Shown piece by piece: positions 26,942 through 37,762 of a stretch of DNA of 43,053 nt (positions are counted from its first letter, which is position 1; the number at the start of each line of letters is the position of its first letter). The position numbers and the translations under genes were made by a program. Under the pieces are notes generated by a model. That model did not search any database. It was not told the DNA's origin and was given only the letters and a program-made list of their open reading frames with translations. Source of the DNA: Aureimonas sp. SK2 (GTDB lineage Bacteria > Pseudomonadota > Alphaproteobacteria > Rhizobiales > Rhizobiaceae); the NCBI RefSeq assembly GCF_029813115.1, contig NZ_JAPZDS010000021.1:1-43053 (forward strand), in the 5' to 3' direction.

Positions 26942-28255
26942 TCATTCGAGCACCATGTTGCGGGTTTCGACGTCGATCAGCGAGACGGAGACGGCCGCGA
27001 TCACGAGCAGGGCCGAGATCGCGAAGAGGGCCATGGTGAAGTTCGTCGCCATCAGCGGCGCGATGATGGAGGGGGCGAGCAGGCCGCCGACCCGCGCCAT
27101 GGCGCCGGCAAGACCCATGCCGCTGGCGCGAAGGCCCGTCGGATAGATTTCCGGGGTGAAGGCGTAGAGCCCGCCCCAGGTGCCGAGCAGCGAGAAGCTG
27201 AGGAGCAGCGTCGCGCCGACGACGAGTGCCGTCGTCGAGCCGAGGCTGTAGAGCAGACAGCCGAGGGCGCTCAGCATCAGGAAGCCGATGAGGGTCGGCT
27301 TTCGGCCCCACTTCTCCACGCCGTAGGCGGCCAGGAAGAACCCGGGCAATTGCACGAGGGCGACGATGACCAGGAACATCTGACCGCGCATGAAGCCGAA
27401 ACCTTCCGAGGACAGGCGGACCGGCAGATAGACGAAGATGCCGTAGTAGGAGATCGACACCAGCGTCCAGGCGATCAGCAGCACCACGGTGCGGCGGCGC
27501 AGGACGCTGTCGAAGAGGGCCGAAATGGACTTCTTCTCCATCGTCTCGGGGCGCAGTTCGCCGATCGCCCGGGTCGAGCCGTTCACCTTCGCCATCTGCT
27601 GCAGGACGCGCCTCGCCTCGGCGGATCGCCCCGTCTTGTTGAGGTAAAGCGGGGACTCCGGCACGAAGAACCGCAGGGCGATGCCGATGATCGCGGGCAC
27701 GCCGGTGCAGAAGAAGATCGTACGCCACGCCTCGCCGCCCTGCGATCCGGCATAGAGCGCGACGATCGCCAGCACGATGGTGCCGACCGCCCAGAAGGAT
27801 TCCAGAAGCACGAGCCAGCGCCCGCGCCGTTGCGAGGGGAGGAACTCGGCCATCATCGTATAGTCGACCGGCAGCGTGCCGCCGACCCCGACGCCGGTGA
27901 GGAAGCGCAGCGCCAGGAGCCAGCCGAAGTCGGGCGCGAAGGCGCTGGCGATACCGAAGACGGCGTCGATCAGCACCGTGATGATCAGGCAGTTCCGCCG
28001 TCCGATCCGGTCTGCGAGGCGCCCGAACACGAAGGCGCCGATCAGCATGCCGACGAAGAACAGGGTGCCGGTCTGCAGAGCCTGGGGCACGGTGATGCCG
28101 AAACTCGTCGCGATGGTCGGCGCGGTGAAGCCGATCGCGAGGACCTGCATGGCGTCGGCGGCCCAGACGAGGCCGAATATGACGAAGAGGCGACGCTGAA
28201 AGGCGCCCACGCCGGCGGCCTGGATGCCCTGTTCGACAGATATGGTCTGAGCCAT
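26942..28255 (-). CDS. MFS transporter, SV2/NiaP-like; probable nicotinate-pathway uptake
   Basis: A 437-aa twelve-helix major facilitator. Signature loops are GRLADRIGRR between helices 2 and 3, RFLTGVGVGGTLPVDYTMMAE in helix 4 to 5 (quoted here as residues near 120-140), PESPLYL after helix 6 and YTPEIYPT-like YAFTPEIYPTGLRASG in the second half. The LGGTLPVD-type motif is typical of the SV2-like group that includes the niacin transporter NiaP. P. putida has an MFS permease (NicT) in its nic cluster. ATG 28255 has AAGGA upstream. It lies 169 bp behind nicX in the same direction, so uptake of nicotinate or 6-hydroxynicotinate is the best guess. Confidence 0.85.
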   Translation of the reverse strand: MAQTISVEQGIQAAGVGAFQRRLFVIFGLVWAADAMQVLAIGFTAPTIATSFGITVPQALQTGTLFFVGMLIGAFVFGRLADRIGRRNCLIITVLIDAVFGIASAFAPDFGWLLALRFLTGVGVGGTLPVDYTMMAEFLPSQRRGRWLVLLESFWAVGTIVLAIVALYAGSQGGEAWRTIFFCTGVPAIIGIALRFFVPESPLYLNKTGRSAEARRVLQQMAKVNGSTRAIGELRPETMEKKSISALFDSVLRRRTVVLLIAWTLVSISYYGIFVYLPVRLSSEGFGFMRGQMFLVIVALVQLPGFFLAAYGVEKWGRKPTLIGFLMLSALGCLLYSLGSTTALVVGATLLLSFSLLGTWGGLYAFTPEIYPTGLRASGMGLAGAMARVGGLLAPSIIAPLMATNFTMALFAISALLVIAAVSVSLIDVETRNMVLE

Positions 28256-28424
28256 GTCCTTATCCCCTGCGATTGCGGTTCATCTGTGAGGCATGCGCGA
28301 CGAGGTGCCGAAGCCAGGATGCGGCGGCCGCGCGTCGTCGCTCCCACCCGCCAGGAAGCGGACAGGCATCTCCATGTGATCGACCCGCGAAGGGCGCCCC
28401 TCCCCGCGCCCTCCTCCATTCGCG

Positions 28425-29453
28425 TCAGACCGAGCGGCGCAGTTCCTTCACCACGATGTCGCCGTCGATGACGACGGCCTCGTCGTCAAGGAAGAGGGAG
28501 CAGCCGCGCATCGGGATGTCCAGGTGGCAGGCCGTGTCGTTGGGACCGCCGAGCTCGTTGTTCGGGCCCGTCGAGAACATGACGTTGCCCCAGAAGGAGC
28601 GCGGCTCCATGCCCATGCCGCCGGGGAACTCGCCCGGCACCAGCCCGTGCCACTTGGCGTTGGGGTTCATGCCCCAGCCGACATGGCTCATGCCCATCCC
28701 GCGCGGGTCGTTGAAGCCGTCCATGTAGGACTTCACGAGTTCGGCCTCGAGGCCGCCGCGGATGTCACGCACCCAGCCCTTCTCGATCGTGTAGGTGATC
28801 GGCTCGCGCACATAGACGTTCTGCGGCAGGAGGATGTCGCCCGGCGCGACCACGATCTGACCGTCCACGCCGTCGTCGTCGCCGCCGGTGAAGACGAAGC
28901 CCGACGGCCAATGGTCCCAGCGGCCCGGCTCGTCGGTGCAGGCGTATTCGGTGATCGTCGGATAGGTGTTGAGCTTGTAGGTGACGTCGGTGCCGTGCTT
29001 CGAGGTGATGCGCATCACCTTGGCCTTGGCGAGGATCTCGCCCGCGATCTCCACCTTCTCGCGCAGCTCCTTCGTCGGCAGCATCCGGGCCAGAAGTTCC
29101 GGCGGCTCGACCGCCGTCAGGATACGCGTTCCGGCCGCCTGGATGGCGAACTGCTCGGGGCTGAAGAGCAGGAACACGCAGTCGATCAGCATGTCGCAGT
29201 TCTTCAGCGCCTCGACCGCGTCGGGCAGCGCGGCGAGACCGGTGACGCCGACGTTCCAACCACCGGTCGGCAGCGGCGCGGGCAGGCGCATGTGGTACAT
29301 CCGCGCGCCGAGCCGCTGGCCGGCGGCCATGAAGGCATCGGCATAGTCGAGCCGGTCGGCGCCTTGCGTCAGGACAACGAGCTTCTCGCCCTCGTGGACG
29401 CCCGACATCTTCAGCTGATGCAGGCAGATTTCGGTGAAGCTCGCGTGATCCAT
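28425..29453 (-). CDS. nicX: 2,5-dihydroxypyridine 5,6-dioxygenase
   Basis: A 342-aa non-heme Fe(II) dioxygenase that opens 2,5-dihydroxypyridine to N-formylmaleamate. The fold is like M29 aminopeptidases, with which it is often confused. The three iron ligands reported for P. putida NicX (His265, His318, Asp320) correspond here to His257 in SHVGWG and to His310 and Asp312 in ACHLDIP, all with the same offset of 8. Other conserved parts are WPSGFVFTG, VVAPGDILLP and the C-terminal LDDEAVVIDG. It lies 34 bp downstream of nicF and is the last enzyme gene of the leftward nic operon. The substrate comes from NicC and the product goes to NicD. Confidence 0.95.
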   Translation of the reverse strand: MDHASFTEICLHQLKMSGVHEGEKLVVLTQGADRLDYADAFMAAGQRLGARMYHMRLPAPLPTGGWNVGVTGLAALPDAVEALKNCDMLIDCVFLLFSPEQFAIQAAGTRILTAVEPPELLARMLPTKELREKVEIAGEILAKAKVMRITSKHGTDVTYKLNTYPTITEYACTDEPGRWDHWPSGFVFTGGDDDGVDGQIVVAPGDILLPQNVYVREPITYTIEKGWVRDIRGGLEAELVKSYMDGFNDPRGMGMSHVGWGMNPNAKWHGLVPGEFPGGMGMEPRSFWGNVMFSTGPNNELGGPNDTACHLDIPMRGCSLFLDDEAVVIDGDIVVKELRRSV

Positions 29454-29487
29454 GTCCGGTCTCCTGATGCCTGTAGGGTCTGAGGTC

Positions 29488-30147
29488 TCAAACGGATGGG
29501 GGGCCGTCGTGCGCCACGCCGATGCGCGCGAGCGCCTCCAGCGTCTCGTCCAGCGTGACGACGTCGCCGTACTTGGCGTCGATGTCGAAGAGGTTCGCCT
29601 CGTGCGGGGCCTCGTGCCGATCGCCGACGCAGTCCCGCACGACGATCGTTCGGAACCCGTGCTGGACGGCGTCGACGGCGCTCGCGCGGATGCAGCCCGA
29701 CGTCGAGCAGCCGGCGAGGATCACCGTGTCGATCCCTTGCGCGTGCAGCATGGGAGCCAGGCTGGTGCCGAAGAAGGCGCTGGCATACTGCTTGGTGAAG
29801 ACCGGCTCGCCCGCGACCGGCTCGACGCCGTCGCAAAACTCCGCCAGCGGATTGCCGGCCACCATGGCGGTCATGACGGGCGATTTCTTCACCCACATCC
29901 CGCCGTCGGTGCAGCCCGGCGCGTGGTAGAGGATGTTGGTGTGGATCACCGGCAGACCGATTCCGCGCGCGGCGGCCAGAAGGCGCGGCGTCTCGACCAC
30001 CGCCCTGACGACGCCGGGGGCATAGAGCGGCGCCCCGACCTCCGTGTAGGCCTTCATGAAGTCGATCACGAGGAGCGCGGGTGTCCGGCCGAAGCCGATG
30101 CGGTTTCCCCAGACGCCCCTGTAGTTCTCGGAAGCCGCCGGATCCAT
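29488..30147 (-). CDS. nicF: Maleamate amidohydrolase
   Basis: A 219-aa cysteine hydrolase of the isochorismatase/N-carbamoylsarcosine amidase family that converts maleamate to maleate and ammonia. The catalytic triad is visible: Asp29 in LLVIDFMKAY, Lys119 in FTKQYASAFFGT and Cys152 in GCSTSGCIRASA. The C-terminus has VVRDCVGDRHEAPHEANLFD. The ATG at 30147 is used; there is an 11-bp gap from the nicE stop. The reading frame is open much further upstream, but only as a shadow of nicE and nicD. The ammonia released supplies the nitrogen gain of nicotinate breakdown. Confidence 0.95.
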   Translation of the reverse strand: MDPAASENYRGVWGNRIGFGRTPALLVIDFMKAYTEVGAPLYAPGVVRAVVETPRLLAAARGIGLPVIHTNILYHAPGCTDGGMWVKKSPVMTAMVAGNPLAEFCDGVEPVAGEPVFTKQYASAFFGTSLAPMLHAQGIDTVILAGCSTSGCIRASAVDAVQHGFRTIVVRDCVGDRHEAPHEANLFDIDAKYGDVVTLDETLEALARIGVAHDGPPSV

Positions 30148-30158
30148 CGGGCCGCTCC

Positions 30159-30914
30159 TCAGTAGGCGCCTGAGAGCAGCGCGCCGGCGCCCGGCACGAT
30201 GCGCTCGAGGCCAAGCTCGTCGAGCATCCGGTAGGTGGTGGCGACCGCCGCCGACAGCGTCGGCTTGCCCGTCAGCGCCTCGACCCTTGCGATGCTCGGC
30301 AGCGAGGGCATCTGAACGCAGGCCGACAGGACCACCGCATCGACGCCCGACGTGTCGAGGCCCGCGACGATCCCCGGCAGGTTGGCCGGGTCGTGCGCCG
30401 CCACCTTGAGGTTGTCCGAGATTTCCAGCGCCTCGTGGGTGACGACCTCGATGCCCTCGGCCTCGATATAGTCGATCACGAGCTTCGTCAGCGGCTTCAT
30501 GTAAGGGGCGACCAGCGCGATGCGCTTCGCCTTCAGGACATCCAGCGCCTCGACCAGGGCGCCGGCGCTGGTGACGACCGGGGCCGGCGCGCCGTTCTCC
30601 TCGGTCACCTTCGACAGGCGGGCTTGGCTCTCGCGATGATAGCCGTGACCCATCGCCATGATGGCGACGAGGCAGGCATAGCCGAGGACGTCGACCCGCG
30701 CGTCGGACAGCTCCAGCGCGCAGCGGTCGGACTGGGCGTCCATCGCGGCGAGCTCGTCCTTGGTGACGTGCTTCATGCGCATGCGCGCCGAATGGAAGGT
30801 GAAGCGCTCGGGCCGGATCAGCTGGCGAGCGGCCAGCATGGCCGGGATCTCCGTCTCCATCGTGATGTTGGAACTCGGTACGATCTGGCCGATGCGGAAG
30901 GTTCGGGTGCTCAT
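30159..30914 (-). CDS. nicE: Maleate isomerase (maleate cis-trans isomerase)
   Basis: A 251-aa enzyme of the Asp/Glu racemase superfamily that turns maleate into fumarate, the last step before the TCA cycle. Both catalytic cysteines are present: Cys81 in LGYACLVAIMAMG and Cys199 in VVLSACVQMPSL. They have the same spacing as the two cysteines known in Nocardia farcinica maleate isomerase (76 and 194). The N-terminus IGQIVPSSNITMETEIP is also characteristic. Only 3 bp separate it from nicD upstream and 11 bp from nicF downstream. Confidence 0.95.
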   Translation of the reverse strand: MSTRTFRIGQIVPSSNITMETEIPAMLAARQLIRPERFTFHSARMRMKHVTKDELAAMDAQSDRCALELSDARVDVLGYACLVAIMAMGHGYHRESQARLSKVTEENGAPAPVVTSAGALVEALDVLKAKRIALVAPYMKPLTKLVIDYIEAEGIEVVTHEALEISDNLKVAAHDPANLPGIVAGLDTSGVDAVVLSACVQMPSLPSIARVEALTGKPTLSAAVATTYRMLDELGLERIVPGAGALLSGAY

Positions 30915-30917
30915 GGA

Positions 30918-33022
<2,105 letters not shown>

Positions 33023-33070
33023 TCAGGCAATCTATACTTGATTGACACGAACGCGCTTTCTCGCAATCAT

Positions 33071-33082
33071 AGCGTTTACGCT
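33071..33082. promoter_or_regulatory. Palindrome AGCGTTTACGCT upstream of nicR
   Basis: Arms AGCGT and ACGCT around two T bases, directly after the putative -10 of the rightward promoter. It is a possible second regulator site controlling nicR-nicAB. No copy was found by eye elsewhere in the window. Confidence 0.35.
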
Positions 33083-33251
33083 CTAATTTTCGATGCAGTG
33101 TTCGTTGCGGCCAGCCTGATGCCCCGATCCCCGACGCCGGCCACCCTCCCCTGCCCGCTCGTCCTTGCGGTTCCCTCGCCGGACCGGCATGAGGAAACGA
33201 CCGGCCACGCCCCGACGGGCTCCCCGGCGCTCGGACGATCGAAGGACGGAC

Positions 33252-33722
33252 ATGCAGGACGCACATCAGGAGCCGGCCGCGCAGGAGGCCGCGCCATACG
33301 ACTTCACCGAACAGGTCGGGTATCTTCTGCGCCGGGCGTACCAGCGCCATCTGGCGATCTTTCAGGCCGAGAGCGCCGACGGCCAGCTGACGGCCGTCCA
33401 GTTCTCGACCCTCTGCGCCCTCAAGGACAACGGGGCGCAGTCGCAGGGCGAACTCGTTCGGCAGACGGGCATCGACCAGGCGACGATCCGTGGGATCGTG
33501 GACCGTTTGCGTGCGCGCGGCCTGATCGAACTGTCGAAGGATCCGCAGGACGGCCGAAAGGTCATCACCGGCATCACCCCGGCCGGGCTCGCCCTTCTCG
33601 ACGAGATGGTCCCGCGCGCCAAACGCATCACCGAACTGACGATGCAGCGGCTCAACCCCGCCGAGCGCATGGCACTGATCCATACGTTGCGCATCATCGC
33701 GGATGTGGACGCGAGCTTCTGA
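33252..33722 (+). CDS. nicR: MarR-family regulator of nicotinate degradation
   Basis: A 156-aa MarR-type winged-helix protein. Dimerisation helices flank the DNA-binding core: TAVQFSTLCALKDNG, then the recognition helix region QSQGELVRQTGIDQATIRGIVDRL (residues about 63-86) and the wing DPQDGRKVITGITPAG. Its position between nicC and nicAB and its family match NicR of P. putida, a repressor that responds to 6-hydroxynicotinate. ATG 33252 follows GAAGGACGG. The next gene, nicA, starts 34 bp after its stop, so nicR may be cotranscribed with nicAB and control itself. Confidence 0.9.
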   Translation: MQDAHQEPAAQEAAPYDFTEQVGYLLRRAYQRHLAIFQAESADGQLTAVQFSTLCALKDNGAQSQGELVRQTGIDQATIRGIVDRLRARGLIELSKDPQDGRKVITGITPAGLALLDEMVPRAKRITELTMQRLNPAERMALIHTLRIIADVDASF

Positions 33723-33756
33723 CGGGCCAGCCGGCGACACCCTGCGGACCCGCCCC

Positions 33757-34248
33757 ATGAGCGTGACGGCCCGATCCTTCCGCCTTTCGGTCAACGGCAA
33801 GTCCATGTCCGTCACGGCGGCGCCCGACACGCCCCTTCTCTACATCCTGCGCAACGACCTCGCCCTCAATGGCCCGAAATACGGCTGCGGCCTCGGCGAA
33901 TGCGGTGCCTGCGCGGTCCTGATCGGCGACCGTGCCGTGCGGTCCTGCACCTTGCCGCTCGCCGACCTTGGGGAGCGCGACGTCACCACGCTGGAGGGTC
34001 TCGGAACGTCGGCCGCGCCCCATCCCGTCCAGGCCGCCTTCATCGCCGCCCAGGCCGCCCAGTGCGGCTACTGCCTGAACGGCATGATCATCGCGACCGT
34101 CGCGCTCCTGCGGCGCGACCCGAGCCCGAGCGAGGGAGCGATCCGCCAGGCGCTGCGCCATCACCTGTGCCGCTGCGGCACGCATGTGGAGATCCTGGCG
34201 GCCGTTCGCGCCGCGGCCCGATCGACCAGCGCGGAGACCGCATCATGA
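33757..34248 (+). CDS. nicA: Nicotinate dehydrogenase, 2Fe-2S subunit
   Basis: A 163-aa iron-sulfur subunit of the molybdenum hydroxylase that converts nicotinate to 6-hydroxynicotinate. The plant-ferredoxin-type cluster has Cys44, Cys49, Cys52 and Cys64 (YGCGLGECGACAVLI, then RSCTLPL). The helical second cluster domain has Cys103 and Cys106 (CGYCLNGMI) and Cys138 and Cys140 (LCRCGTH). There is no FAD subunit gene nearby, as expected for the NicAB type, in which electrons leave through hemes of NicB. Its stop overlaps the nicB start by ATGA at 34245-34248. Confidence 0.96.
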   Translation: MSVTARSFRLSVNGKSMSVTAAPDTPLLYILRNDLALNGPKYGCGLGECGACAVLIGDRAVRSCTLPLADLGERDVTTLEGLGTSAAPHPVQAAFIAAQAAQCGYCLNGMIIATVALLRRDPSPSEGAIRQALRHHLCRCGTHVEILAAVRAAARSTSAETAS

Positions 34249-37200
34249 CGTCGACGACGGAGAGGAACGCGCCGAAGGGCCTTTCGGTGGTGCGCCCCGG
34301 CGCACGGGCGGACGGCGCGGACGAATTGTTCCTCGTGGTCGGGGAAGACGGGCGCGTGACGGCCTATAACGGGCATGTGGATCTAGGCACCGGTATCCGC
34401 ACCGCCTTGGCCCAGATCGTCGCCGACGAACTCGATGTAGCCTTTGCCGACGTCACCATGGTGCTGGGATCGACCACGACCGGCCCGAACCAAGGCGCGA
34501 CGATCGCCAGCGAGACGATCCAGGTGACGGCCGAGCCGCTGCGCGCCGCGGCGGCCACCGCGCGCGCCCACCTCCTCGGGCGCGCCGCCATTCGCCTCGG
34601 CCACCCCGTCGGGGACCTATCCGTCGAGGACGGGATCGTCGGCACGCGCGAACCGGGCAACGCGTTCGTCTCCTATGCCGACCTCCTCGCGGGGGACGGC
34701 GTGCGGCTTCCGATCGACCCGGCGGCCCCGCTCAAGCCGGTCGAGGACTACCGCATCGTCGGAACCGCGCAACCGCGCACCGACATTCCCGCCAAGGCGA
34801 CCGGCACCTTCGCCTATGTCCACGACGTACGCGTGCCCGGCATGCTGCACGGCCGCGTCGTGCGCCCGCCCTATCTCGGCTTCGACAGCGGCCCGCATGT
34901 CGGCGCCAGCCTCATCCACGCGGACGAGCTGTCGGTCTCCGGCCTTCCCGGCTTCGTCGCGCTGGTCGTCGTCGGCGACTTCGTCGGCGTCGTCGCCGAG
35001 CGCGAGGAGCAGGCGATCGAGGCGATGCGCCGGCTCAAGGTGCGCTGGCGCACGCCGCCGGAGATCGCCGACCTCGGCCGGCCCGAAGCGGCGCTGCGCG
35101 ACCAGCCCTCCACGGCCCGTCGCCTCGCCGACCGAGGCGACGTGGAGCGCGCCCTCAACGCCGGGGCCACGCTGGAGCGGACCTATGTCTGGCCCTACCA
35201 GATGCATGCCTCGATCGGCCCGTCCTGCGCCGTGGCCGAGTGGAGCGGCGATGGCCTGACCGTCTGGTCCGGCACGCAGAACCCCTTTCCTCTGCGCGCC
35301 GACCTCGCCCGCCTTCTCGACCTGGCCGAGGACCGGATCACCGTGGAACGGCTGGAGGCGGCCGGGTGCTACGGCCGCAACTGCGCCGACGACGTGACGG
35401 CGGACGCCGCGCTCCTGTCGCGCGCGGTCGGGCGCCCCGTCCGGGTCCAGCTCACGCGCGAGCAGGAGCACGCCTGGGAGCCGAAGGGCGCCGCGCAGGT
35501 CGTGGACGTGCGCGGCGGCCTGGATCTCGAAGGCGGTCCCGCCCTCTACGACTTCGAGACGCGCTATCCCTCGAACCTCGCCCCGACCCTGCCGCTGATC
35601 CTCACCGGCAAGGTCCCGCCGGTGGCGGACACGCTGCAGATGGGCGACCGCACGGCGATCCCGCCCTACGCCTTCCCGAACCTGCGCGTCACCGTCCACG
35701 ACATGCCGCCGATCGCGCGTGCATCCTGGTTCCGCGGCGTGTCGGCCATGCCCAATACCTTTGCGCACGAATCCTTCATCGACGAGCTGGCGATCGCCGC
35801 CAAGGTCGATCCGATCGAGTACCGGCTGCGCTACCTCACCGATCCACGCGCGATCGACCTCGTGCGCGCCACGGCCGAGCGCGCGAACTGGGTGCCCCAC
35901 ACCGAGCCCTTCACGCACGGGAGCGAAGGCGACATCCTCTACGGCCGGGGCTTCGCCTATGCCGTCTATGTCCACGGCAAGTTTCCCGGCACCGCGGCCG
36001 CCTGGGCGGCCTGGGTGGCCGATGTCGCGGTCAACCGCGCGACCGGCGAGATCGCCGTGACACGCGTCGTCTGCGGCCAGGACACCGGACAGATGGTCAA
36101 TCCGGACGGCGTCCGGCATCAGATCCACGGCAACGTCATCCAGTCCACGAGCCGGGTCCTCAAGGAGGAGGTTCGCTTCTCGCGGACGGGCGTCGCCGCG
36201 CTCGAATGGGGCGCCTATCCCATCCTCCAGTTTCCCGAGGTGCCGGACATCGACGTCCTGATGGTGCCGCGCCCCGACGAGCCGCCGCTCGGCGCGGGCG
36301 AATCCGCCTCCGTGCCGAGCGCGGCGGCGATCTGCAACGCCGTGTTCGACGCGACGGGCGTGCGCTTCCGCGAACTGCCTCTGACGCCCGAGCGCGTTCG
36401 CGCCGCGCTCAATCCCCTGCCGCCGCCCGATGCGGCCTCGGTCAGGACACGTCGGCGCTGGACCTGGCCGATCGCGGGCGCGCTCTTCGGCTCGCTCGCC
36501 GCCGGCGCGGCGATCCTCCCCTTCCCCGGCGCCATCGCCCCGGTCCCCCAACCCGGCTCCGACGTGTTCTCGGCGGCCACGATCGAGCGCGGGCGCCTGG
36601 CAGCCGCCGTCGGCGCCTGCAACGTCTGCCATGTCGGAAACAGTGGCGAGGCCTTTGCGGGGGGCCGCGCGCTGGAGACGCCGTTCGGCACGGTCTACGC
36701 CACCAACATCACCCCGGACGAGAAGACCGGAATCGGCGGCTGGAGCTATCCGGCCTTCGAGCGGGCGATGCGGCAGGGGGTCTCGCGCGACGGCCATCAC
36801 CTTTATCCCGCTCATCCCTACACGTCTTTCGCCAAGGCGAGCGAGGCGGACCTTCAGGCGCTCTACGCCTATCTTATGGTCCAGGAGCCGGTCGCCTCGA
36901 AGGCGCCGCCGACAACCTTGCGCGCGCCCTTCAACATCCGTCCGCTGATGGCCGGATGGAACGCGCTGTTCCACTCCGCGGCACCCGCACCAACGGACGA
37001 CGGCCGAAGCGCCGAATGGAACCGCGGCGCCGAGCTCGTGGAAGGGCTCGGTCACTGCAGCGCCTGCCACAGTCCGCGAAATGCGCTGGGCGCCGAGGTC
37101 GGCGGCAAGGCGCATCTGGCCGGCGGCGAGGCCGACGGCTGGCACGCGCCCTCGTTGCGTGGCGGCGTGTCGCCCGTCGCCTGGACGCGCGAAGCACTCT

Positions 37201-37739
37201 ATGACTACCTGCGCGACGGTCGATCGGCCGAGCATGGCAGCGCCGCCGGTCCGATGGCCCATGTCGTCGCCTCGCTGGCCGACCTGCCCGATGCCGACAT
37301 CCAGGCGATGGCGACCTATCTTGCGTCGCTGGGCGGGCCGCCGACGAGTTCGGACGAGGCCCGGGCGCAGACGGAGCGCACGATCGCGGCGAGCGAGGCC
37401 GCCGCCGTCGCGGCCGCGATCGCATCGCCCGCCGGCGCGCGCATCTTCGACGGGGCGTGCGCCACCTGCCATGCGCCGGGCGAGCGCGCCGCACCGCTCG
37501 CCCTTAACGTCAACCTTCACGCAGCCGGGCCTGGAAACGCCATCCTGGCGGTCCTGTCGGGCGTGCCCGCCCATCGGGGGCTTGCGGGCGAACCAATGCC
37601 GGGCTTCGGCAAGGCGCTCGACGACCGTGCGATCGCCGACCTCATGGCCTATCTTCGCGCACGCTTCGCACCCGACAAGCCGGCCTGGACAGATGTGCCC
37701 AGCGCGGTGGACGCGGCGCGCGGCGCGCCCCATTCCTGA
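34245..37739 (+). CDS. nicB: Nicotinate dehydrogenase, molybdenum subunit fused to three cytochrome c domains
   Basis: An 1164-aa protein. The N-terminal two thirds (to about residue 730) is a xanthine-dehydrogenase-type molybdopterin subunit; near its end LGAGESASVPSAAAICNAV carries the usual active-site Glu region. A hydrophobic segment follows (about 738-760), then three c-type heme sites: Cys792 (CNVCH), Cys938 (CSACH) and Cys1072 (CATCH). This matches P. putida NicB (about 1190 aa), in which electrons go from the Mo centre through NicA clusters to the hemes and on to a terminal oxidase. Heme attachment takes place in the periplasm while the Mo part lacks an export signal, so the segment probably anchors an N-in/C-out topology. 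Downstream glycosidase starts 23 bp later. Confidence 0.96.
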   Translation: MTSTTERNAPKGLSVVRPGARADGADELFLVVGEDGRVTAYNGHVDLGTGIRTALAQIVADELDVAFADVTMVLGSTTTGPNQGATIASETIQVTAEPLRAAAATARAHLLGRAAIRLGHPVGDLSVEDGIVGTREPGNAFVSYADLLAGDGVRLPIDPAAPLKPVEDYRIVGTAQPRTDIPAKATGTFAYVHDVRVPGMLHGRVVRPPYLGFDSGPHVGASLIHADELSVSGLPGFVALVVVGDFVGVVAEREEQAIEAMRRLKVRWRTPPEIADLGRPEAALRDQPSTARRLADRGDVERALNAGATLERTYVWPYQMHASIGPSCAVAEWSGDGLTVWSGTQNPFPLRADLARLLDLAEDRITVERLEAAGCYGRNCADDVTADAALLSRAVGRPVRVQLTREQEHAWEPKGAAQVVDVRGGLDLEGGPALYDFETRYPSNLAPTLPLILTGKVPPVADTLQMGDRTAIPPYAFPNLRVTVHDMPPIARASWFRGVSAMPNTFAHESFIDELAIAAKVDPIEYRLRYLTDPRAIDLVRATAERANWVPHTEPFTHGSEGDILYGRGFAYAVYVHGKFPGTAAAWAAWVADVAVNRATGEIAVTRVVCGQDTGQMVNPDGVRHQIHGNVIQSTSRVLKEEVRFSRTGVAALEWGAYPILQFPEVPDIDVLMVPRPDEPPLGAGESASVPSAAAICNAVFDATGVRFRELPLTPERVRAALNPLPPPDAASVRTRRRWTWPIAGALFGSLAAGAAILPFPGAIAPVPQPGSDVFSAATIERGRLAAAVGACNVCHVGNSGEAFAGGRALETPFGTVYATNITPDEKTGIGGWSYPAFERAMRQGVSRDGHHLYPAHPYTSFAKASEADLQALYAYLMVQEPVASKAPPTTLRAPFNIRPLMAGWNALFHSAAPAPTDDGRSAEWNRGAELVEGLGHCSACHSPRNALGAEVGGKAHLAGGEADGWHAPSLRGGVSPVAWTREALYDYLRDGRSAEHGSAAGPMAHVVASLADLPDADIQAMATYLASLGGPPTSSDEARAQTERTIAASEAAAVAAAIASPAGARIFDGACATCHAPGERAAPLALNVNLHAAGPGNAILAVLSGVPAHRGLAGEPMPGFGKALDDRAIADLMAYLRARFAPDKPAWTDVPSAVDAARGAPHS

Positions 37740-37762
37740 TCGAACGCGTTCGGATCGCCTCC

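Noticed and set aside
28425-29453. Leucyl aminopeptidase (M29) annotation for the nicX gene
   Set aside because: The fold is shared, but iron ligands at the NicX spacing and the position beside nicF-E-D-C point to dihydroxypyridine dioxygenase.
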